Positions 16,109 through 25,250 of a stretch of 64,000 nt of DNA are shown here, one piece after another (position 1 is the stretch's first letter; the number at the start of each line of letters is the position of its first letter). Origin of the DNA: Vreelandella olivaria (lineage in GTDB: Bacteria; Pseudomonadota; Gammaproteobacteria; Pseudomonadales; Halomonadaceae); assembly GCA_004295565.1 (NCBI GenBank), contig AP019416.1, positions 2,418,001-2,482,000 of the forward strand, read 5' to 3'. The notes beneath the pieces were generated by a model. That model was not told the DNA's origin. It saw only the letters and a program-made list of their open reading frames with translations, and made no database searches. The translations under genes were made by a program, and so were the position numbers.

Positions 16109-17355
16109 CAGCTGCCACAATCAACTGGGGTCGCGACCCTCCTGAGGTTGCGACTTGTTACCTCTTGAAGACGCTCAATGGAAGCATTTCCCTGATTCGC
16201 CAGGGCCGCCATGCGGTTGATTTGCTCCTCCAGGCGGGGCAGGGCGTCTTGCCGGTAGCTGGATAGATCGTCAATGGCACCCATTACCTCGCTGAACGCC
16301 TCCTCGAGCACTTGCATGTCGAGCATTGCGGAGGAGGCCCGTTTCTGGATATCCACGCCTTGTTGACGTAGCGCTTTGGCGGTGCCACCAATCATCTGCG
16401 CTGTGGTGGTGTTAAGGGCTTCGATGCGATCCAGCACTAAGCGTTGATTCGCCATCGCCATCGCCACAGTGACCGCGACGGTGAGCGCCGAGACGGTGAC
16501 GTTAATCGCCCTGTCCACACCGCGCATTAACTCACGGTTGTTGCGGATGATGACCTCTAGCGCCAGCACGCCTTGCTGACTTACAGCCAGTTGCTGCTGT
16601 AGGTCGACGATGCGCTGACGAAGGGGAAAGAGCAACTCCTCCTCTAGGAAGTGACGCCTAGGATCATCACTATCGCGAGCGGCGATCTCATCTTGCAGAC
16701 GGCGATCGATTATGCGGCCCAGGGCAATTTGGCGGTTCAGCTCGCCTAGTATTTTAGTTAACGCCTGCTGGTCATCGTTCAAGGTGAGGTTGTCACGGTG
16801 TAGCATGTCGCGGCCGCTTTCCAGATCTTCGATGATCGCGTCCAGCGCTTGTTGGGTATTCTCGAACTTGCGAAAGTAGCGCTGCAGACGACTGTCGAGG
16901 CCGGGGATGACCGCCAGAACGCGATCCAACGTGGTCGGCGCCAAGCGATGGCGGGCGGGATCAAGCCCTTCCATGCGCCCACGCAAATCGGTCAGTGCCT
17001 TGGCGACCGGCCCGCCTTCGTCACCCTGGTGGGCCAGCTTGCGCAGCGGCGTCTGTAGCATGGCACTGCGATGGGCTGCCTGCTGTTGCAGCTCAAGCCC
17101 CATCTCGTCTACGGCACGGCGCTGGCGAACCGTAGACTCCTCATCTCCTTCGGCAAGAATATCCTCGACGAAGCGGTCGGCCATGGCTTCAAGTTCAGGG
17201 TCTATCTCAATATCTATCTCAAGGTCTATGCCATGCGCGTCAGGGGCGGTCGTATCGGCCTGGCTTGCTGCGAAGTGACTGGCTTTCAACTGGTCAGCGA
17301 TCTCGTCCACCGGCGGCAGGGAGAGTCGACGTCCGTCATCAGGTTGCTGAGCCAT
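16108..17355 (-). CDS. telA: TelA/KlaA-type toxic anion resistance protein
   Basis: 415 residues in one uninterrupted frame, the normal length of the PF05816 family. An acidic, variable N-terminus (to about 80) is followed by long helical segments: 'DRVLAVIPGLDSRLQRYFRKF', the start of the conserved core; 'LRQRIVDLQQQLAVSQQGVLALEVI' in the middle; and 'MRGVDRAINVTVSALTVAV' then 'RASSAMLDMQVLEEAF' near the C-terminus. Family members are linked to tellurite and envelope stress. The upstream gene on the same strand is xpaC-like, the classic xpaC-telA pairing. The biochemical function of the pair is unresolved. Confidence 0.85.
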   Translation of the reverse strand: MAQQPDDGRRLSLPPVDEIADQLKASHFAASQADTTAPDAHGIDLEIDIEIDPELEAMADRFVEDILAEGDEESTVRQRRAVDEMGLELQQQAAHRSAMLQTPLRKLAHQGDEGGPVAKALTDLRGRMEGLDPARHRLAPTTLDRVLAVIPGLDSRLQRYFRKFENTQQALDAIIEDLESGRDMLHRDNLTLNDDQQALTKILGELNRQIALGRIIDRRLQDEIAARDSDDPRRHFLEEELLFPLRQRIVDLQQQLAVSQQGVLALEVIIRNNRELMRGVDRAINVTVSALTVAVTVAMAMANQRLVLDRIEALNTTTAQMIGGTAKALRQQGVDIQKRASSAMLDMQVLEEAFSEVMGAIDDLSSYRQDALPRLEEQINRMAALANQGNASIERLQEVTSRNLRRVATPVDCGS

Positions 17356-17458
17356 AGAGTTCTCCCAAGCTATTAAAATGAGCGATTTAAAAGCGCTATC
17401 AAAGTAAACGATTAACGAAAAATATAGAGAAAGCTACGCGGTGGCAATGAAGGTTGGA

Positions 17459-18398
17459 TTACTCCTTGCGGGCATAACGATCGGCGCCTTCTACAAAGAG
17501 GCGCAGATCCTCCAGCGCTTTCTCAGTGGTGACCGACGCCTGGGGCGGGCCGTCTCGATACGCGCCATGGAAACAGCGGTATCGTCGAGGACGGTCAGGG
17601 CGGACTCGATGCGCGCGGAGAGCTTATTCAGGCTATGTTCGGTCTCCACAAGCAGATCAAGGCGCCGCACCAGGGCAGCCCGTTCCTCATCGCTTAATCG
17701 TTTGCCTTCCCGCTCCAGCCGGCTTCTCACGTAGTTGCCATCCACTCTCACCACGCCACGGGCTTGTGATGCCATGGTTGTCAATGTATCAACCGCGCCA
17801 AAGCACACTTGAGTGACCAGCCCTTGCGAACGTTCGAAGGCCAGCTCGCCAGTGTGGAACCGTTCACCCAGCACGTCCATCACGTGACGGTAGCGGCTGT
17901 AGAGCCGATCTGAGAGGATGGCTAGATCGGGGCGCTGGACGTCGAGTAGGCGCTGCTTGGCCCGGCACATGGCCAATACCAAATCGTTGGCTCCCTCGGG
18001 TGGTCTTGCGGGATCGAGCACCAGGACGCCCGCTTCAAAGGCATTGCGTTCCTCTTGAGCACGGCGACGCTGCGCTTCAGCTTCTCTTTGGGCCTCATGG
18101 CGACGCTGACGACGGCGGGCCAGCCAGCCGCGTAGCGTTCGCTCGGCGGGAAGTGACGCAGGAATGGCGACAAGGCCTGTAAGCCAACCAAACAGGCTAG
18201 GGCTGAACCCACCCCATAGGAGGTCAGCCACAGCAGCATGCTGATGGAAGGGACTACCAGGCAATAGCGGGCGATCACCTGGAGGCGACTGGGCGCCATC
18301 ACTGGAACCGCCAAGCCAGGATTGAACAGGCCGACCAGTAGCCAGGGCAGGCAGGTCATAAACAGGCCATAGGAAAATCCCTGCAGGAATCCCAACAT
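17459..18398 (-). CDS. XpaC-like membrane protein, partner of TelA (frameshifted)
   Basis: ATG 18398 begins MLGFLQGFSYGLF, then several hydrophobic segments (to about residue 85). A frame change near 18180 leads to an arginine-rich stretch (RRRQRRHEAQREAEAQRRRA) and a soluble C-terminal domain ('DVLGERFHTGELAFERSQG'). A last shift in a C-run near 17548 gives the end 'LEDLRLFVEGADRYARKE' at TAA 17459. About 313 residues. N-terminal membrane segments plus a helical domain, directly before telA, is the arrangement of XpaC (PF10112-type). Its role with TelA is unknown. Confidence 0.7.
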
Positions 18399-18842
18399 AG
18401 ATACGGCTATCCTTCAGTCATGGAACGCAAACAGAAGTGTAGAGTAACCGAGGTTGGGACGCTAAGCACCCGTTGTGCAACGGCAGGCCGCTGACGGTGA
18501 GCCGCTATTTTATCTTGCAAGTATTGAGACCGAACAGTTTGTAGGCTGGGCAGTCGTTTCATAGGCCCGTCGTTAGTAGCTGTAGGGGCTTTTGATTAAT
18601 AGCGTTTTTGGAATTATTCCAATCTATCAGTGATATAACCTCTACAACAATTTCACAGAAACTCTACAGTTTAATTGCCATATGTAACTGGATCGACTAA
18701 CTTAGTTACACGGGTGCGCTAAAACTTTCCTAATGCTGGCTTGCTCAATCGCTCCTGAACACAACTGACTGCGGCTCAGCTCACTTGGTGCGCTCCAATC
18801 TAAGCCCAGTCACTTTGGGTCAACCAGCAAGGAGGACATCGA
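18399..18842. other. Divergent intergenic region upstream of the ATP-grasp gene
   Basis: Contains the promoters of xpaC-telA (minus) and the ATP-grasp gene (plus). The 18590-18700 part is AT-rich. No gene or clear operator was seen. A strong ribosome site AAGGAGGAC lies just before 18843. Confidence 0.5.
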
Positions 18843-20150
18843 ATGTCGATATCATCAGAAAAGCAAATGCCCGAAGCAGTAGCGGCCTGGCGTGATCCGG
18901 AAATGGACTCGGTCAAAGGCACTGAGACCCCTAAAGATCCGAACAAAGGTTATATCGCTCTACTGGGCTGGAGCATCAATGCGATCAAGGCTGCGCAAAA
19001 GTTTGACCGCCGTTATATCGTTGTGGCTCCCGAGTGGGCAGCGGATTTCTGCACCGCCAATAACATTCCTTTTATTTCGTGGGACTTTATTCGTCTGAAT
19101 GATCGTTCCATGGAAATTGCCGAAAGGTTGAAGGAGGAGGGCGTCGATGTTGCTATCCCGCTGTTCGAAGAAACCGTTGAGTGGTCTGGCGCGATTAACT
19201 CTGTTCTCCTCGACAGCCCGCGCATGTTCGGGCAGTCCATTCTGTTCCGCGACAAGGCGTTGATGAAGCGCCGCGCGCAGCTGGGTGGTATCCGCGTAGG
19301 GATATTCGAAGAGGCGCACGAGAAAGAGGACATCGTCCGTTTTATGAAGCGCGTCAATCAGACGCTGCTGAAACTGGATGGTGACCCGGATGACCCTATT
19401 CACGTCAAAGCGTTCGACAAGGCCGGTTGTCTTGGCCACCGCATGATCCGCACAATAGAAGAGATCGACAACATCCCGGATGATGAGTATCCGTTGCTGA
19501 TGGAAAGCCACTTGAGCGGCTGGGAATTTGCCGTTGAAGCCTGGATACACGACGGAAAAATTCAGTTTCTGAACATTTCGGAATATGTCACGTTAGGCTA
19601 CTCGGTATTTGTACCCGCAACCGCAGAACTCGAGAGCTGGCGCAATGCGATTACCAAGCAGATCGAGTTACTGATCAAAACCTTCGATATCCAGTTTGGC
19701 TTGATTCACCCCGAGTACTTCGTGACGGCTGACGGTGAAATGTACTTTGGCGAGGTTGCTTACCGGCCACCTGGCTTTAAAGCGTTTGAGCTGATTGAGA
19801 AGGCCTACGGATTTAACGCCTATCAGGCGTCAATGCTGGTGTTCGATCCGAAAAGCAGCAAAGAGGAGGTGGCTGCCTTCTTCCCCAAAGAAGTTGTCGA
19901 TGCTAAGGGGTATGCAGGCTGCTTTGGCGTGTATCCACGCCGTCGTGTGGTGAGTAAGCTGGAAATGCCCGAAGAAACGATTAATCATCCTTACTTCGAG
20001 TCACATGAACTGGTCGCTCCCGCTGAAGAGACAGTGCCTGACCGGTCAGCCTTCGGAACACACTGGGGCCTGATCTTCTTCTTTGGTGACGACCCCATCA
20101 AAATGCGCGATCTGCTGAAAGCCCAAGAGGATCTGGACTTTTACGTCTAA
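18843..20150 (+). CDS. ATP-grasp domain protein of unknown substrate
   Basis: 435 residues, uninterrupted, with a strong ribosome site. An N-terminal Rossmann-like subdomain ('GYIALLGWSINAIKAAQKFD', 'RRYIVVAPEWAADFCTANN') is followed by the central part 'ILFRDKALMKRRAQLGGIRVG' (ATP-grasp entry: D-K...R.....G). Then come 'LLMESHLSGWEFAVEAW', with the E-x-x-x-x-G-x-E-x-x-V segment, and 'FGLIHPEYFVTADGEMYFGE' followed by VAYRPPG (metal-binding E..N/R-P-G type end). This is the layout of carboxylate-amine/thiol ligases. No neighbouring pathway gene reveals the substrate: xpaC-telA lies divergent and a CBS gene convergent. It is possibly a compatible-solute, peptide or cofactor ligase, but this is only a guess. 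Confidence 0.75.
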   Translation: MSISSEKQMPEAVAAWRDPEMDSVKGTETPKDPNKGYIALLGWSINAIKAAQKFDRRYIVVAPEWAADFCTANNIPFISWDFIRLNDRSMEIAERLKEEGVDVAIPLFEETVEWSGAINSVLLDSPRMFGQSILFRDKALMKRRAQLGGIRVGIFEEAHEKEDIVRFMKRVNQTLLKLDGDPDDPIHVKAFDKAGCLGHRMIRTIEEIDNIPDDEYPLLMESHLSGWEFAVEAWIHDGKIQFLNISEYVTLGYSVFVPATAELESWRNAITKQIELLIKTFDIQFGLIHPEYFVTADGEMYFGEVAYRPPGFKAFELIEKAYGFNAYQASMLVFDPKSSKEEVAAFFPKEVVDAKGYAGCFGVYPRRRVVSKLEMPEETINHPYFESHELVAPAEETVPDRSAFGTHWGLIFFFGDDPIKMRDLLKAQEDLDFYV

Positions 20151-20264
20151 CCTTGGTTAATGCAGTAAGCTGAACCATGGGCGCTTTTATCAGTATCAGG
20201 CGGTCTCAATACCCTGATGCTGGTAGCAGCGCCTTTTTGGCTTTTCCATTTAAGCATTTCGCGA

Positions 20265-20654
20265 CTACTCTACCTGCTCCAGCAAGACCGCCATGATATC
20301 GTCCATGGTGACAAAACCCAGCAGGTCGTTGTCTTCCAGCACCAAAATGCGCTTTACCCGGTGTTCGGTCATCATCGCTGCTACCTGCCTTACCGAGAGA
20401 CTCTTGCCGACCGACAGCGCTGGTTTGGCGCAGGCGTCATAGACGTTAAGAAGGTCGATATCGCCTTCCTCTGCCACCACTGTTTTCAGAACATTGGTGT
20501 AGGTGATAAGTCCATAGGCATCGTTGGGATGCTGTTTCTCAACGACCAACGATTTTACGCTGTGCTTCTTCATCAAGCTTAGCGCTTCGCGAAGTTTAGC
20601 AAAGGGCGAAACGCAAGCCACATCGCTAACCATCACATCTTTGACCAGTTTCAT
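20265..20654 (-). CDS. Two-CBS-domain regulatory protein
   Basis: About 129 residues starting MKLVKDVMVSDVACVSP (ATG 20654, ribosome site AGGAGC; an in-frame GTG lies one codon earlier). Two CBS motifs are visible: 'LREALSLMKKHSVKSLVVE..YGLITYTNV' (about 20-58) and 'VRQVAAMMTEHRVKRILVLE' then DNDLLGFVTMDDI (about 88-122). CBS pairs bind adenosyl nucleotides and gate partner proteins. It is the third gene of an operon with a P-II-like protein and a DUF1538 membrane protein, so it probably senses nucleotide state for that transporter. Confidence 0.85.
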   Translation of the reverse strand: MKLVKDVMVSDVACVSPFAKLREALSLMKKHSVKSLVVEKQHPNDAYGLITYTNVLKTVVAEEGDIDLLNVYDACAKPALSVGKSLSVRQVAAMMTEHRVKRILVLEDNDLLGFVTMDDIMAVLLEQVE

Positions 20655-20667
20655 CACTAGAAGCTCC

Positions 20668-21017
20668 TCAAATATTCTCTTTCAAGTGTTGTTCAAATTT
20701 ATGGAACTGGGATACGTCAATGCCGCCGAGATGCTCTAGCGGAAAGGTAAACACCAGCCCCTGAGAGTCGTTTTCCTGGGGCATCAGTAGCTGTTGGATG
20801 GCTTTCAGAATTTGCAGCGACAGGCTTTTTCAAGCACCATCAACAGAACGCTCTGGCTACCGTCGTAGGTAAGCCCGAAAAAGGTTTTCTTGGCGGTATT
20901 GCTGATGCCACGGCCCGTCATCACCGTAATGCCTCCGGCGCCAAGATCACGGGCGGAATCGATGCATTCCTGCTCCTGATCTTCCGGAACAATGGCCACG
21001 AGAACGGAAAATTTCAT
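20668..21017 (-). CDS. P-II family signalling protein (frameshifted)
   Basis: The start MKFSVLVAIVPEDQEQEC at 21017 overlaps the DUF1538 stop (ATGA). 'ARDLGAGGITVMTGRG' recalls the P-II core ('GATGVTV..GRG'), followed by 'KTFFGLTYDGSQSVLLMVLE'. A frame change near 20825 completes it with 'ILKAIQQLLMPQENDSQG' and ..DVSQFHKFEQHLKENI at TGA 20668. About 116 residues, the usual P-II size. The uridylylated-Tyr T-loop of GlnB is not evident, so this is a divergent P-II-like sensor, probably of the DUF1538-associated type. Confidence 0.8.
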
Positions 21018-22565
21018 GAGCGCACCTCTCTGCGATTTGTCCACCAATGCATCACAATGGCATAGGTCATAACGGTAACAATAGGGAAAATAGACGCGAA
21101 AGCAATCAGGCCGAAGCCGTCAATCAGAACGCTACGGCCCTCAATATTGGCGGCTAAACCAATGCCCAGCGCGGTTACCAGCGGCACGGTGACCTCTGAG
21201 GTAGTGACACCTCCCAAGTCGTAAGCCAGGGCAACGATGTATTTAGGCGCTAGCGCGGTCAGGATGATCACTAGCGTGTAGCCACCCATTATGTAGTAAT
21301 GCATTGAGCCACCGACAATGATGCGGTGCACGCCAATGCTGATGCCAATGGCCACGCCAAGGGCAACCAGTAGTCGGATGGCGTTGCCATTAATTCGCCC
21401 TGCGGCAGCTTCTTCTGCTTGTTTGCCAACCGCCAGCAACGCCGGTTCGGCCATGGTGGTGGCAAACCCAATCATAAAGGCAAATAGATAAATAAAGCCG
21501 AAGCGTTCCAGCTCAATAAGTTGTTCGGCCATGCTGGTGCCAATCGGGAAAAGCCCCATTTTTAGGCCCACCACAAAGGCATAGAGGCCAAAAATGACCA
21601 GTACAAAGCCAAACACTATTTTGCGAGGGTTAGAGAGTCCGCGCCGGAGCACAATGTATTGGAAGAATAGGATGGTCAGTATGATGGGCAGCACGTCTCG
21701 CAACATCTCCGCCAGCTCCAGTAGCATCTTAAGCGCGCCGGAAATAGCGTTACCTTCATCCTTTTGAGTCAGCACCTGCACCTCGTCTGAGCCTTCGCCG
21801 CTGTAGACGATAATGCCGTAGAGCTGCACGGTGATCATCGGCACCATGACGGCCAATGCAACCAATCCAAAACCATCGGTCAGCGGGTTTCGACCGCGGA
21901 TGGACGCGGCCAGGCCAATGCCCAGGGCAGCAATCAGGGGAACCGTGACAATATTGGTGGTAACACCCCTGAGTCATAGGCCAGACCGATGATTTCTTCC
22001 GGGGCAAACCAGGTGATAATGACCACCGTGATATAGCCTATGATCATAAACCAGTGCAGAGGGTAGCCGATGATAATACGGAAAACCCCCAGCGCAATGA
22101 CTATGCCGACGGAGGTGGCGACCAGCAAGCGGAGAGTAAGCGCATCGATGCTGCCCGCGCTAATATCCTGGGCCTGCTGAGCGACCGCAATGAGCGCCGG
22201 TTCGGCGACCACTGCAGAAAATCCCATCGCAAACCCAAACGCCAGTAGAATCGGCACCGAGCCTCTTTTGGCAAATTGATTGGACAAGCTTTTGCCGACC
22301 GGAAAATGCTCAGCTCAAGGCCCTGAAGAAACAGCGCAACGCCTACCGCGACGATTAACAAACCGACCGCCATGCTCAGCGTATTTTCAGGCGCTTGTTG
22401 AAGTACCACTAATTGGAAAAACACCACGACCGCCACAATCGGCAACAAGTTTTTCAAGGCATGTAGCAACGATTGACCGAAAGCGCGGACGTAGAACACT
22501 GAGTACCTCTCTGTTAGCGATGAACGTATGTGCTTGTGATCCATCGGGTGGCTAAACCATAGCAT
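21014..22565 (-). CDS. Tandem DUF1538 membrane protein, predicted transporter (frameshifted)
   Basis: Three frames join into about 515 residues made of two homologous halves. Each half has 'AEPALxAVxxQA' ('VVAEPALIAVAQQAQDIS' and 'TMAEPALLAVGKQAEEAA'), followed by 'RLLVAxxVGI' and 'FRIIIG/HRIIVG', then 'GLAYDSG/ALAYDLGGVTT'. Multiple membrane helices are spread throughout. The internal duplication with inverted-looking halves is typical of secondary transporters. Start MLWFSHPMDHKH at 22565, with MDHKH at 22544 as an alternative. Indels lie near 22300 and 21960. Operon order DUF1538, P-II, CBS suggests a metabolite-gated transporter. Substrate unknown. Confidence 0.8.
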
Positions 22566-22781
22566 GTTACCGCCCGCTGGAAATGACTTGAGTCAAAGAC
22601 GATCAGACTCGGACACTTCCCAAATCGACGCAACCAACCCCTAAATTGCGGGCGTTAATCTCGCACGTACGTGCCTATCGGCAAGCGGTGCAGCCTTCGT
22701 AGTGAAAAACCAGGTTCGCTGACGCCTTGGCGTTATCGGCCAATGACTCCTATGTTGTTGGAACGACAGGGAGGAATAATA

Positions 22782-24401
22782 ATGGATGCACTAGCGAGGA
22801 AACTGGGTCTCAAAACGGATCCCACTATTTTTTTTACGTCCGCAGGGATCATGATCCTTTTCTTGTGGTGCTACTGATTGCGCCGGGCCCCATAGGGACG
22901 GCCTTTGGTGCAGGCCGGGAGTGGATCGTTACCAACCTTGGCTGGTTCTTTATTTTAGGGGTGACAAGCTGGGTGGCCTTTCTGCTGTGGGCGGCGCTGA
23001 GCCGTTACGGGGCGATCCGCTTGGGTGGCAATGATGCAAAACCAGCCTACGACAATATTTCCTGGTTCACCATGCTGTTCGCGGGGGGAATCGGAACGGT
23101 GCTGATGTTCTGGGGGTGGCGGAGCCTATTTCCCACTTTTCTAACCCACCCAGGCCGGATGTTGTGCCTTTCTCGGTGGAAGCCGCCGACGATGCCATGA
23201 GTTTTTCGATCTATCATCTGGGGCTGCATACCTGGGCGATTTTTACTATGCCAGGGTTGGCGTTTGCGTACTTCATCTATCGCTACAACCTGCCGATGCG
23301 CTTTAGTTCAGTATTTTATCCGCTGCTAGGTGAGCGTATTTACGGGCCGCTTGGCAAATCCCTTGATGTCTTCGCGATACTGGGCACGCTGTTTGGGGTG
23401 GCCGTCTCTATCGGCTTGGGTACCCAACAGATCAATGCGGGGCTAACGGAGCTGTTTGATATTCCAGATGCCGTTATCACCAAAGTCATTATTATCGCCA
23501 TACTCACCTCTGTCGCCGTGGGGTCGATTGTCGCGGGGCTCGATTCAGGCGTGAAGCGCCTCTCCAATATCAATATCGCCATGGCCGTTGGCCTGTTGTT
23601 GTTTGTGCTCTTTACCGGTTCGACCGTTTTCCTTTTGCGTGCGGTGGTCGAAACCTTTGGCCTCTACATAACGAACCTGCTGCCGATGGCGTTCTGGAAT
23701 GACACGCTTGCTAGCTATTCCAGAGAGGGCGGGGCCTGGGGTGGCAGGGTAGCTGGACAGTCTTCTATTGGGCCTGGACGGTAACGTGGTCGCCCTTTAT
23801 CGGCATCTTTGTAGCGCGCATTTCACGTGGGCGTACCATTCGCGAGTTCGTCCTTGGCGTGCTTTTTGCCCCCTCCATCTTCACGCTGGTTTGGTTTGCG
23901 ATCTTTGGTTGGTCGGCAATGGAGATTGATGGGATTGGCGCTGATGCCCGAGAAGCACTGGGCGAGCAGGCGGGCCTTTTATCCGCCGCCGTAGATGAAA
24001 GCATTCCACTCGCCATGTTCGCGTTCTTTGAGAATTTTCCGGCCGCCACCTTAATTCAGGGGTTGGCCGTTGTGATCGTCGCTATCTTCTTTGCCACCTC
24101 ATCTGACTCTGCATCCCTGGTTGTCGATATGCTATGCACCGGCAGCGCGGATCCAGGCCCATGGCACCAACGCGTGTTTTGGGGCGTCTCTGAGGGCATG
24201 CTGGCCGCGATGCTCATTGTGCTTGCAGGTGATGCTGGGCTTACCGCTTTGCAGGAGGTGATTACGGTAGTTGGCCTGCCGATGTTCATTTTGGTGTTTG
24301 CTATGATGTTCGCTTTGTACCGGGGTCTTTCCCATGAGGATCTTAGCGAGGTAAGGGTGGGCAATCCACCTGAGCGGGAGGAGTTAGCGCCGGATGAGTA
24401 G
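22782..24401 (+). CDS. BCCT family osmolyte transporter (frameshifted)
   Basis: ATG 22782 follows GGAGGAATAAT. About 540 residues, the family norm, with 12 expected helices. Frame changes near 22860, 23125 and 23745. Diagnostic BCCT text: 'MLFAGGIGTVLMFWG' then VAEPI, 'LGTQQINAGL', and 'VFYWAWTVTWSPFIGIFVAR' then ISRGRT, the conserved W-rich helix 8 region and RISRGRT loop. It imports betaine, choline or carnitine by sodium symport; the sequence does not settle which. Short C-terminus (..EREELAPDE), so osmosensing by a long cytoplasmic tail is not evident. Confidence 0.85.
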
Positions 24402-24436
24402 GCAATTAGATAGTTGAACAGTAGGTATTAATAGAG

Positions 24437-24470
24437 GAGCGGTGGCTGGGCATGTCCCCAGCCACCGCTC
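24437..24470 (+). terminator. Strong hairpin after the BCCT gene
   Basis: GAGCGGTGGCTGGG-CATGTC-CCCAGCCACCGCTC is a perfect 14-bp stem, 35 bp after the stop codon. No T-run follows, so a factor-dependent stop or an mRNA 3' stabiliser is possible. Confidence 0.7.
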
Positions 24471-24534
24471 TTCAAATGCGCCACTGCATTTGGGCGCTAT
24501 GGTCGTCTTTTAATGACCGCATCGGTGTCAGTTC

Positions 24535-24908
24535 CTACAGTTCACACCAAAGACGCTCTTTGAAGTCTTCGCTGAGTTCCGACACGCTGCGCATGCGGTT
24601 GAAAGTGGCTTCTGTCATCTCGCCAGCGATTTGGTGGTAGCAGGATGTCATCGATTCCGGCGTCAGCGGCCCATTGAAGCCCAGCATGCAGTGTGTGAGC
24701 TTGCTGTAGACAGGCGCCATGGTCGCAAGGAAGTCGATTTCATGGCGAAATGCGTCGTTAAGTGTTTCCAGCCAAATACAGTGTAGCTTTGCCGCCGAAT
24801 TGGATGTTTCAACCCAAGGTTGATACCCAAAAAACAAGCAAGTCATTGTTATTAAATACGTTGGTATTGGCTGCATTAGGGAAGCTTTTGAAACGCTGAT
24901 GTTGTCAT
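24535..24908 (-). CDS. Phasin-like hypothetical protein (frameshifted)
   Basis: ATG 24908 with ribosome site GAGGAGG reads 'MTTSAFQKLP' before indels near 24875 and 24830 move it into a frame reading 'WLETLNDAFRHEIDFLATMAP' and 'YHQIAGEMTEATFNRMRSVS' then ELSEDFKERLW. About 124 residues, soluble, amphipathic helices. The helical pattern and size recall small phasins of polyhydroxyalkanoate granules, which Halomonas makes, but no decisive motif is visible. Confidence 0.45.
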
Positions 24909-25250
24909 TGTCTGCCCTCCTCACGTGAGTAGAGAAGTATAGTATTCACCGCTTTTACTGAAAAAATTAATTGTTACTAGGTTGATCGATATCAATATTT
25001 TAATGCGAAATAATTATTAGTAATTGTCCGTTAAGTATAATGGATGTTTGCTGCAATACGATTTATATCTTCGTTTTTAATGAGTTTTCTCTTTATCTTG
25101 GTAGGTGTGAATAAGCTATTTTGAAATATTCACAGCTAATTTAGACTAAATAATAGAAGGTGAAAATTAGCATTTTTTAATTAGGATATGGCAGTGAGCT
25201 TTATCTGGCTCTTTGCTCAGGATCAATGAGTTGCTTGTTTGGGAGACAGC
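24909..25250. other. AT-rich intergenic region
   Basis: About 340 bp of AT-rich sequence upstream of the P-type ATPase and the divergent small gene. It presumably holds both promoters. No gene seen. Confidence 0.5.

Noticed and set aside
17071-17376. Plus-strand frames opposite telA, metH, ectB and others
   Set aside because: They mirror well-supported genes on the other strand and carry no family motifs.
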